This document shows, one piece after another, positions 1-5,397 of a stretch of DNA of 8,538 nucleotides. The translations under genes and the position numbers were made by a program. Source of the stretch: Planctomycetaceae bacterium (GTDB lineage Bacteria > Planctomycetota > Planctomycetia > Pirellulales > Pirellulaceae); contig DMPQ01000002.1 of the NCBI GenBank assembly GCA_003455945.1, positions 2,732 through 11,269 of the forward strand. The letters are read 5' to 3'. Numbering within the stretch: the first letter of the stretch is position 1; the number at the start of each line of letters is the position of its first letter. Below the pieces are notes generated by a model. That model had not been told where the DNA came from. It was given only the letters and a program-made list of their open reading frames with translations, and did not search any database.

Positions 1-36
1 CGGAGAGCCCGGGGCCACCGTAGTGTCTGTCGTCGC

Positions 37-54
37 GCGACCGACCCCGGTCGC
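37..54. repeat. GCGACC/GGTCGC hairpin, copy 1
   Basis: Six-bp arms GCGACC (37-42) and GGTCGC (49-54) around the loop GACCCC. It recurs at 245-268 and 485-504 with loops AACCTC and GACCTC. Confidence 0.65.
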
Positions 55-127
55 AGCATGTCCCGTCAGGGACGAAAGAACCTGCGGTCCCAATGTGATG
101 CCCGGCCGCTGCGAGCCGCTGTTCTGC

Positions 128-143
128 CGTCCCTGCGGGACTT
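128..143 (+). repeat. Further copy of the CGTCCCTGCGGGACTT palindrome
   Basis: The 15-nt core is identical to 201-215. A degenerate copy in the opposite orientation lies at 61-74 (TCCCGTCAGGGACG). The preceding hairpin found in the two full elements is not recognisable before this copy, so it is a partial or decayed element. Confidence 0.7.
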
Positions 144-169
144 CGGATCTGGCGTCTTGGTCCTTGGTA

Positions 170-215
170 CCCGGCGATGAATCGCCGGGCTATTTTCTGA
201 CGTCCCTGCGGGACT
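170..215 (+). repeat. Bipartite hairpin element, copy A
   Basis: A stem CCCGGCGAT (170-178) with loop GA pairs perfectly with ATCGCCGGG (181-189). It is followed by CTATTTTCTGA and then the imperfect palindrome CGTCCCTGCGGGACT (201-215). The stem plus the following CTATTTT also looks like an intrinsic terminator for plus-strand transcription arriving from the left, but copy B lacks the T-run. A repeat element is therefore the better description, with a terminator role possible for this copy. Confidence 0.8.
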
Positions 216-244
216 ATTCGGAGTTCAGTCGCGGGGTTCACCGT

Positions 245-268
245 CGTGCGACCAACCTCGGTCGCACG
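245..268. repeat. GCGACC/GGTCGC hairpin, copy 2
   Basis: Nine-bp perfect arms CGTGCGACC (245-253) and GGTCGCACG (260-268) around the loop AACCTC. This is the most complete of the three copies. Confidence 0.75.
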
Positions 269-296
269 GTAATGATGTTGCCCCGAGGCCGCATCA

Positions 297-343
297 AGTC
301 CCGCCAGGGACGACCGACAATAGCCCACCGATTCATCGGTGGG
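297..343 (-). repeat. Bipartite hairpin element, copy B (inverted relative to copy A)
   Basis: Read on the minus strand from 343, CCCACCGAT, loop GA and ATCGGTGGG form a perfect 9-bp stem. These are followed by CTATTGTCGGT and then CGTCCCTGGCGGGACT. It has the same order and spacing as the element at 170-215, with one extra G in the second palindrome. The stem differs at two positions in each arm, and both changes are compensated in the opposite arm. Confidence 0.8.
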
Positions 344-372
344 TCGACGGACGCCGATATCTCGCGTGGGCC

Positions 373-389
373 CGGCCACTCCGTGGCCG
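373..389. repeat. Perfect 7-bp hairpin CGGCCAC/GTGGCCG
   Basis: Arms at 373-379 and 383-389 with a 3-nt loop TCC. It belongs to the palindrome cluster downstream of the operon; no U-run on either strand. Confidence 0.65.
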
Positions 390-410
390 AGGCAAGGTTT
401 CGTGCGGTTG

Positions 411-462
411 CCGAACAAGCCTCGAAGCGAAGGCGGAGTCGAAGCGAAACCGACCTCGGGCT
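411..462 (+). repeat. Left copy of a 52-nt inverted repeat flanking the operon
   Basis: Aligned without gaps, this stretch matches the reverse complement of 8482-8533 at 40 of 52 positions by eye. It includes an identical 13-nt end, CCGACCTCGGGCT. Mismatches cluster in the middle. It shows that sequence of one repeat family lies on both sides of the operon in opposite orientation. Confidence 0.65.
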
Positions 463-476
463 CGGAGAGCCCGGGG
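454..476. repeat. Hairpin overlapping the 18-nt direct repeat
   Basis: Arms CCTCGGGCT (454-462) and AGCCCGGGG (468-476) pair over 9 bp with one G-T wobble around the loop CGGAG. The right arm lies inside the 18-nt direct repeat (463-480). At the left window edge only the loop and right arm of the other copy are present (1-14). Confidence 0.65.
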
Positions 477-484
477 CCACGTCG

Positions 485-504
485 TGCGACCGACCTCGGT
501 CGCA
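485..504. repeat. GCGACC/GGTCGC hairpin, copy 3
   Basis: Seven-bp arms TGCGACC (485-491) and GGTCGCA (498-504) around the loop GACCTC. It lies about 50 nt beyond the end of the VWA gene and could fold in the operon's 3' transcript, but no U-run follows on the minus strand. Confidence 0.7.
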
Positions 505-555
505 GCGGATGAGAAAGCGAGGCACGGGGGCCCCTTGCTGACGCTGCGGGCTGGT

Positions 556-1704
556 TCAGCGCGTGACGATCTCGTTGCGGGCGGCCCACTGGCTGATGTC
601 GCGGCGACCGATCGCCGTTGCCATCAGGTCCGGAAAGAGATCGGGCGTACACGCGAACGCCGGGGCGCCGAGCGAGGCCATGTCGGCTGCCAGATCGCCG
701 TCGTAGCTCGGCGCTCCCTCGTCGCTGAGCGCCAGCAGACAGACGAACTGTACGCCCGATGCGATCATCTCGTTGGTCTGCCGCAGCAGCTCCTCGCGCA
801 CGCCCCCTTCGTACAGATCCGAGATCAGCACGAAGATCGTCTTTTCGGGGCGCTCGATCCGATCGCGGCAATAGCGGACCGCCTGATTGATGTCGGTTCC
901 GCCGCCGAGTTGCGTGCCGAAGAGGACGTCGACCGGATCGCTCAACAGGTCGGTCAGATCGACCACTGCGGTGTCGAAGACGACCAATCGCGTCCGGATC
1001 GACGGCAACGACGCCATCACCGCTCCGAAGATGCTCGAGTAGACGACGCTCGATGCCATCGAGCCGCTCTGATCGATGCAGAGCACCACGTCGCGCAGCG
1101 CCGAACGACGGCGTCCGAACCCGATCAGTCGATCCGCGATCAGGCGACTCGTCTCCGGTTGCCAGTTCTTCAGGTTCGCTCGAATCGTCCGCGGCCAATC
1201 GACTTCGCCTGCCCGAGGTCGATGAGTCCGATTCGCTCGGTTCAGTGCCCCTCGCACCGCCTGGATCATCGGCTCGCGAAGGCGTCGTTCCAGGTCGTCG
1301 CAGACCTTGCGGACCACCTGGCGAGCCGTCTGTTTGGTCTTCTCGGGGATGATCCCCTGCAACGTCAGCAGCGTTCCGATCAGATGAACGTCCGCCTCGA
1401 CCGTCGACAACGTTTCGGGCTCCAGCAGCATCTGCTGCAGGTTCAACCGGTCGATCGCGTCCTTCTGCATCACCTGGACGACCGACGACGGAAAGTACGT
1501 GCGGATGTCGCCGAGCCAGCGATTGACGTTCGGGCACGAACTGCCGAGGCCGGCGCGGCGGTCCGAGTCGTAGAGCGCCTCGAGCACGCGGTCCATCGCG
1601 AGCGCCACCTCATCCAGCACAGCGCCCCCTTCCGGCGGCTCCGACGGTTTGCCGAGCACCAATCGCCAACGCCTCATCCGTTCCGCTTCGTCGACTCGCG
1701 TCAT
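556..1704 (-). CDS. VWA domain protein with complete MIDAS, MoxR partner
   Basis: A 382-residue protein. Residues 1-200 are a helical region containing FPSSVVQVMQKDAIDRLNLQ (71-90). From about 203 to 370 comes a von Willebrand A domain with a complete metal-ion-dependent adhesion site: DQSGS (D211, S213, S215), the GGGTD loop (T270, D271) and SDLYEGG (D296). The strands VVLCI, RLVVFD, TIFVLIS and QFVCLLAL are where the Rossmann-like fold needs them. VWA proteins encoded with MoxR ATPases act as their substrate-binding or activating partners, as with CbbQ/CbbO, NorQ/NorD and RavA/ViaA. The open frame runs back to 2226, but that part is an Arg-rich shadow of the DUF5682 gene. The ATG at 1704 is chosen for the TGATG coupling and for AGGAGA 6 nt upstream. 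Size matches E. coli YehP as I recall it (about 378 aa). It ends the operon; no hairpin with a U-run follows it. Cytoplasmic, no signal peptide. Confidence 0.95.
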   Translation of the reverse strand: MTRVDEAERMRRWRLVLGKPSEPPEGGAVLDEVALAMDRVLEALYDSDRRAGLGSSCPNVNRWLGDIRTYFPSSVVQVMQKDAIDRLNLQQMLLEPETLSTVEADVHLIGTLLTLQGIIPEKTKQTARQVVRKVCDDLERRLREPMIQAVRGALNRANRTHRPRAGEVDWPRTIRANLKNWQPETSRLIADRLIGFGRRRSALRDVVLCIDQSGSMASSVVYSSIFGAVMASLPSIRTRLVVFDTAVVDLTDLLSDPVDVLFGTQLGGGTDINQAVRYCRDRIERPEKTIFVLISDLYEGGVREELLRQTNEMIASGVQFVCLLALSDEGAPSYDGDLAADMASLGAPAFACTPDLFPDLMATAIGRRDISQWAARNEIVTR

Positions 1705-4094
1705 CACCGCTCTCCTGCCTTGCTCGACATCGCATCGACCACGCCCTGGTCGACGCCCAGCAGCATCGCGAGCGTCGGCAGTATCCTCGCGGCTCGGTCG
1801 GTATCGACCGCGATCGTCGAGCTCGTAACCATCTCGCTGAGGCGCCGGAGGTTCGTATCGGAGTTGCCCAGACGCGACGTCTTCTCTCCCATCCGGCGAC
1901 GTTCGGGAGGTGAAAAGTCGGCGAACGCGCGTCGCAGTCCGGGGAGCACCTGCACGAACGTCTCGTCGTCCAGTTCGCATAGCCAACGATCGAAGACTTC
2001 CCACAGCACATCCTGATGCAGCAGCAGCAATCCGCTCCCTCTCAGCAGTCCGGTGACCCATGCGGCAGCGTCGGCCGGCGGAGTCGCTCTGCCGAGTGCC
2101 AACCTGGCGCGCCGATGCAGTTCGTCCGCATCCAGACGGCGCCGTTCGAACAGGATTCGGCAGCAGCGCCCGGCGAGCCCCGGATCGATCGCGCGCTCGA
2201 GCAGCGACGCCAAGGCATCGTTCCACTCGCTCTGCAGATCGCCGCGGTCGAGCGTCTCGAGTGCGGCGCCGACCTGTTCGATTCCGGACGACATCCGTGC
2301 CGAAGCGGTTTCATCAAGCGCCGCACAAGCTGAGGCAAGTCCGACGACGATCCGTCCGAAGAGCGAATCGACGATCGGCTCGACCTGCGCCGCGTTCGTT
2401 CCTCGCACGTCACCATAACGGGCGACGCGCGCCAGCGGCGGCAGCGCCAGCATCAGATGCAGCACGTCCGCTCCGACGGCGGCCAGATTTCGGATCCGTT
2501 CCAAGGCCGCCTCGACGGCAGCATCCAACCCGGCGACGACGATCCGATCCAACAGCTCCGTCGCCTGACTGATGGCGGTCGTTTCGGACAGAGCGGCCGC
2601 CGCTCGAGCGTTGGCGGCCGATTCGACGTCGCTCCCCCAATGACTCGCTTCGACGATCCGCACCGAGAACTCCGGCTGCCAATTCAACGTCCAGAGCTCA
2701 TGGAAGGTCGAGCGGCCGGAGCCGCTCGCGAGCGGTTGGCCCCAGGGGATGTCGAGCAGATTCAGGCGATGCAGCAGGCGACTTCGATTCCGGTCGGTTT
2801 CGTTGCGCAGGTCGAGATCGAGCGAAACGGAGCCGCCGGTCGGCTTCAGCCGCAACGATCGCTGCTTCGCGGCGATGTCGGCCGCCAACGGCACCGACGC
2901 GACCCCTTCCGGCACCTCGCCGATCCGATCGCCGACCGACAGTCGTTCGCGAATCAGCTTCAGCGGCGCGGGATTGCCGCGACAGAGCGCCGACAGGATC
3001 GCCTCATCGAGCTCCTCGAGCCCCGGCGCGCGAAGATCGCGGATCGCCGCCAAGGCATCGGCCAAGCGAGTCGCCTCGATGACGCCAGCCGACGACGCAT
3101 CGAGATCGCGGTCGCGGAGCAGTCGAGCGGCGGTCGAGATCCAGCGGATCGCGGCGCTGTCGCGCGCCTGAAACAGATGCTCGTACCAACCGGGAGATCG
3201 GATACCGGCGCCATAGCCGCTACGAAAAGTGAGGCGATCATAGGTCCACGGAATCCAGGTGACGGCAACCTTCAGCTTCGGCAGGCCGGAGAGGAGCTGC
3301 TTGTCTTCCTTGCGTCCGGTCCCGGTCCCCTTCCCTTCGACCGCCGCCGCATCGACGACCGGGGCATGCCAGGCGCCGCAGACCACGGCGATCGACTCGA
3401 AGCCTTCGGCGATCGCGGCGCGGATCGTCTGGCGCATCCACGCTTCGCGCAGTCGATCCCGCCGGTGATCGTCCGGGAACTCGGCTCGTACCGCTCGCAT
3501 CGCCTCGAGTACGGCGGCGAACAGATCGGTCGTGTCGCGTCGCAGCTCGATCCGTTCTTCCCACCAGCGCTCGTGATCGCGATACCCGTCTGCCTCGGCC
3601 AGGATGCCGATCGGATCGGTCCGAACGCGAGACCGTTCTTCGGATCGCTCGGAGCGAAGCGGCCCGGAAGGACTCGGTGATGGTGGCTCTTCCGAAGAAA
3701 GATCGTCCGCGATCGCCACCTCCCCAGGGTCGGCGTCCGCCTCGGCTGTCACCGTCTCCGCTTCCTCCCGGCGATCGAGCGCCAGACGATGCGACATCGG
3801 CAGATCGAAGAATCGGAGCGGCACTCCGCGTTCGCTGGCCCAGCGCATCGCCTGCCATTCGGGCGAAAAGCTGGCGAACGGAAAGAAGACCGAGCGCTTC
3901 GGCTCGTCGACCGGATGGATCAGCAGCGCGACGGGCGGAACGAGTGCGGGGTCGGCAACCAGCGACAGCGCCTCGGCCGCATCCGGCGGTCCTTCGAGCA
4001 GCACGAGCGACGGAGCGAGACGATCGAGCGCAGCGCGAAGCGCACGTGCGCATCCCGGACCGTGATGTCGAATGCCGAGCACATGAATCGTCAT
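1704..4094 (-). CDS. DUF5682-type large protein with TraB/ChaN-like motifs
   Basis: A 796-residue protein of the DUF5682 type, usually found beside MoxR and VWA genes. Conserved features cluster in the first 310 residues: GIRHHGPG (7-14), LLEGPPDA (32-39), FFPFASFSPEW (70-80), VVCGAWHAP (237-245) and WIPWTYDRL (280-288) followed by SGYGAGIRSPGWYEHLF. The order of an N-terminal His motif, an EGPxD motif and a later GAWH motif recalls the TraB/ChaN/erythromycin-esterase superfamily, which uses His and Glu residues, so a catalytic domain is possible; this is inference. Residues 111-160 are an acidic, Ser/Pro-rich linker. Residues about 320-796 are mostly helical with no motif I recognise. The start ATG at 4094 gives the canonical MTIHVLGIRHHGPG N-terminus but has only a weak purine stretch before it. 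It lies 43 nt after the AAA+ gene, and its TGA overlaps the VWA gene's ATG by 1 nt. Size is close to what I recall for E. coli YehM (about 760 aa). No signal peptide. Confidence 0.9.
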   Translation of the reverse strand: MTIHVLGIRHHGPGCARALRAALDRLAPSLVLLEGPPDAAEALSLVADPALVPPVALLIHPVDEPKRSVFFPFASFSPEWQAMRWASERGVPLRFFDLPMSHRLALDRREEAETVTAEADADPGEVAIADDLSSEEPPSPSPSGPLRSERSEERSRVRTDPIGILAEADGYRDHERWWEERIELRRDTTDLFAAVLEAMRAVRAEFPDDHRRDRLREAWMRQTIRAAIAEGFESIAVVCGAWHAPVVDAAAVEGKGTGTGRKEDKQLLSGLPKLKVAVTWIPWTYDRLTFRSGYGAGIRSPGWYEHLFQARDSAAIRWISTAARLLRDRDLDASSAGVIEATRLADALAAIRDLRAPGLEELDEAILSALCRGNPAPLKLIRERLSVGDRIGEVPEGVASVPLAADIAAKQRSLRLKPTGGSVSLDLDLRNETDRNRSRLLHRLNLLDIPWGQPLASGSGRSTFHELWTLNWQPEFSVRIVEASHWGSDVESAANARAAAALSETTAISQATELLDRIVVAGLDAAVEAALERIRNLAAVGADVLHLMLALPPLARVARYGDVRGTNAAQVEPIVDSLFGRIVVGLASACAALDETASARMSSGIEQVGAALETLDRGDLQSEWNDALASLLERAIDPGLAGRCCRILFERRRLDADELHRRARLALGRATPPADAAAWVTGLLRGSGLLLLHQDVLWEVFDRWLCELDDETFVQVLPGLRRAFADFSPPERRRMGEKTSRLGNSDTNLRRLSEMVTSSTIAVDTDRAARILPTLAMLLGVDQGVVDAMSSKAGER
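1711..1716 (-). promoter_or_regulatory. Ribosome binding site of the VWA gene inside the DUF5682 coding end
   Basis: Reads AGGAGA on the minus strand, 6 nt before the ATG at 1704, within the last codons of the upstream gene. Together with the TGATG stop/start overlap it supports coupled translation and rules out the longer upstream frame. Confidence 0.75.
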
Positions 4095-4137
4095 GCGTAA
4101 GCTCGCGTCGTCGGCGATCGGAAACGGATGCGCTTCG

Positions 4138-5271
4138 TCAGCCCTGATCGCGACTGGCGCGATACCAATCCTTCCAGTCGTCTCGCTCCTTGATCACCGT
4201 CCGGACGTACTCCTTCCAGACGATCGCATCCTGAACCGGATCCTTGATCACCGCTCCGACCAGTCCCGACACCAGATCGCCGGCGTGGAGCCGCCCGTCG
4301 CCGAAGTAGGCGGAGAGTGCCATGCCGTTCGAGACGACCGAGATCGCTTCGGCGGTCGAGAGCGAGCCGGTCGGGCTCTTGATCTTCGTCCGCCCGTCCT
4401 CGGTGATTCCGCTGCGCAGTTCGCGAAAGATCGTGACGACTCGGCGGATCTCGTCGAGCGCCGGCGGTTCGGCGGGGAGTTCGAGGGCGCGACCGAGTTG
4501 AGCCGCCCGGCGCGAGACGATGGCGACTTCGTCTTCCAGATTGTCCGGAACCGGCAGGATCACCGTGTTGAATCGCCTCATCAGGGCGCTCGACATCTCG
4601 TTGACCCCGCGATCCCGATTGTTCGCCGTCGCGATGACGTTGAAACCCTTGGCCGCCTGCACCTCGTGATTCAGTTCGGGAACGGGGAGCGTCTTTTCCG
4701 AGAGGATCGTGATCAGCGTGTCCTGGACTTCACTGCCGATGCGAGTCAGCTCTTCGAGCCGAACGATCCGCCCCGTCTCCATGCCGACCATCATCGGACT
4801 CGGCACGATCGCGTCGCGCGACGGTCCCTCGGCGATCAGTCGCGCGTAGTTCCAGCCGTATCGGATCGCCGACTCGTCGGTCCCTGCCGTCCCCTGGATC
4901 AGCAGGGTCGATGTCCCCGAAATCGCGGCCGCCAGGTGCTCGCTCACCCAGCTCTTCGCGGTTCCCGGAACGCCGTAGAGCAGCAATGCCCGATCGGTCG
5001 CCAGCGTCGCGACCGCGATCTCGATCAGACGCGGATCGCCGACGTACTTGGGGAGGATCTCGGTCCCGTCCGCCAGCACGCCGCCGAGCAGGTAGGTCTT
5101 CACGCTCCAGGGAGAGAGCAACCAGCCGGGCGGTCTCGGTCGATCGTCCGCGGCTCGAAGCGCCGACAGTTCGGCGGCGTATTCCTGTTCGGCATGCTGA
5201 CGGAGCACCTCGGCCGGCGGCGACGGAGCGGTCGCGGTCGTCGACGGGGAATTCGTGGGGGACTTCGGCAC
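4138..5271 (-). CDS. MoxR-family AAA+ ATPase
   Basis: A 377-residue AAA+ ATPase. After a Pro/Ser/Thr-rich tail (1-20) come the Walker A motif GVPGTAKS (100-107, K106 for ATP), a MoxR-type helix 2 insert region (about 145-165), the Walker B segment RIVRLEEL (168-175), sensor 1 in NVIATANNRDRG (211-222; N217 and N218) and a likely arginine finger in ALMRRFNTV (R232, R233). The GVPGTAKSW and LTRIGSEVQDTLITILSEK segments are characteristic of MoxR proteins. The usual Walker B Asp-Glu is Glu-Glu here (E173, E174). Such ATPases form hexameric rings that remodel partners, generally with a VWA protein, supplied here by the last gene. The start is GTG at 5271, with AGGAG 6 nt upstream. The frame is open for about 100 nt further upstream but contains no ATG, GTG or TTG. 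Most similar in mind to the YehL subfamily (E. coli YehL is of similar size). Cytoplasmic. Confidence 0.95.
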   Translation of the reverse strand: MPKSPTNSPSTTATAPSPPAEVLRQHAEQEYAAELSALRAADDRPRPPGWLLSPWSVKTYLLGGVLADGTEILPKYVGDPRLIEIAVATLATDRALLLYGVPGTAKSWVSEHLAAAISGTSTLLIQGTAGTDESAIRYGWNYARLIAEGPSRDAIVPSPMMVGMETGRIVRLEELTRIGSEVQDTLITILSEKTLPVPELNHEVQAAKGFNVIATANNRDRGVNEMSSALMRRFNTVILPVPDNLEDEVAIVSRRAAQLGRALELPAEPPALDEIRRVVTIFRELRSGITEDGRTKIKSPTGSLSTAEAISVVSNGMALSAYFGDGRLHAGDLVSGLVGAVIKDPVQDAIVWKEYVRTVIKERDDWKDWYRASRDQG

Positions 5272-5277
5272 GGCAGA

Positions 5278-5282
5278 CTCCT
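5278..5282 (-). promoter_or_regulatory. Ribosome binding site supporting the GTG start of the AAA+ gene
   Basis: Reads AGGAG on the minus strand, 6 nt before the GTG at 5271. It decides the start: the frame upstream is open back to a TGA at about 5385-5383 but offers no other ATG, GTG or TTG. It lies in the longest gap of the operon (5272-5397, 126 nt), in which I see no hairpin, terminator or convincing promoter. Confidence 0.75.
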
Positions 5283-5397
5283 GATCGAAGCGAAACTCAT
5301 GGAGCTCGGGGAGCGTCGCGGCAACGAGGGACGTGTTCGATCGCAGGGCGTTCCGATCAACGAAAACGCGGGGTGACCGGCATCAGATCGACTCGCG

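Larger units (their letters stand above)
1..507. repeat. Non-coding cluster of palindromes and dispersed repeats
   Basis: This stretch downstream of the operon shows no credible gene; an open frame at 23-541 on the plus strand is Arg/Pro-rich and runs through palindromes. It packs at least seven short hairpins and several repeated motifs into about 500 nt. The 18-nt sequence CGGAGAGCCCGGGGCCAC occurs at 1-18 and again at 463-480, each followed by a GCGACC/GGTCGC hairpin, so the window opens inside another copy of a block that recurs about 462 nt later. From 508 to 555 I see nothing beyond the perfect palindrome GGGGCCCC at 527-534. The style resembles small dispersed repeats I associate with planctomycete genomes (from memory, unverified). 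Confidence 0.8.

Noticed and set aside
1..507. CRISPR array
   Set aside because: Repeats are palindromic, of several kinds, irregularly spaced and in both orientations; no uniform repeat-spacer pattern and no cas genes.
23..541. Plus-strand open frame (172 codons) in the left repeat cluster
   Set aside because: It runs through at least seven palindromes and repeated motifs and is rich in Arg and Pro; no domain or plausible ribosome site.
508..555. Intrinsic terminator after the VWA gene
   Set aside because: GGGGCCCC at 527-534 is a palindrome without a loop, and no U-run follows on the minus strand; further hairpins lie beyond but also lack U-runs in that direction.
484..2016. Long plus-strand open frame (510 codons) opposite the VWA and DUF5682 genes
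   Set aside because: Composition is Arg/Asp/His-rich with no recognisable domain, it runs antisense to a gene with a complete MIDAS, and it is the usual shadow of a GC-rich gene.
1705..2226. N-terminal extension of the VWA frame
   Set aside because: The extra residues are an Arg-rich shadow of the DUF5682 coding sequence; the coupled ATG at 1704 with AGGAGA is the better start.
2457..3680. Plus-strand open frame (407 codons) opposite the DUF5682 gene
   Set aside because: Arg/Gln/Asp-rich antisense frame without motifs; the minus strand carries the conserved HHGPG and GAWHAP sequence.
4093..5376. Plus-strand open frame (427 codons) opposite the AAA+ gene
   Set aside because: It mirrors the AAA+ gene with Walker A and sensor motifs on the other strand; no domain of its own.
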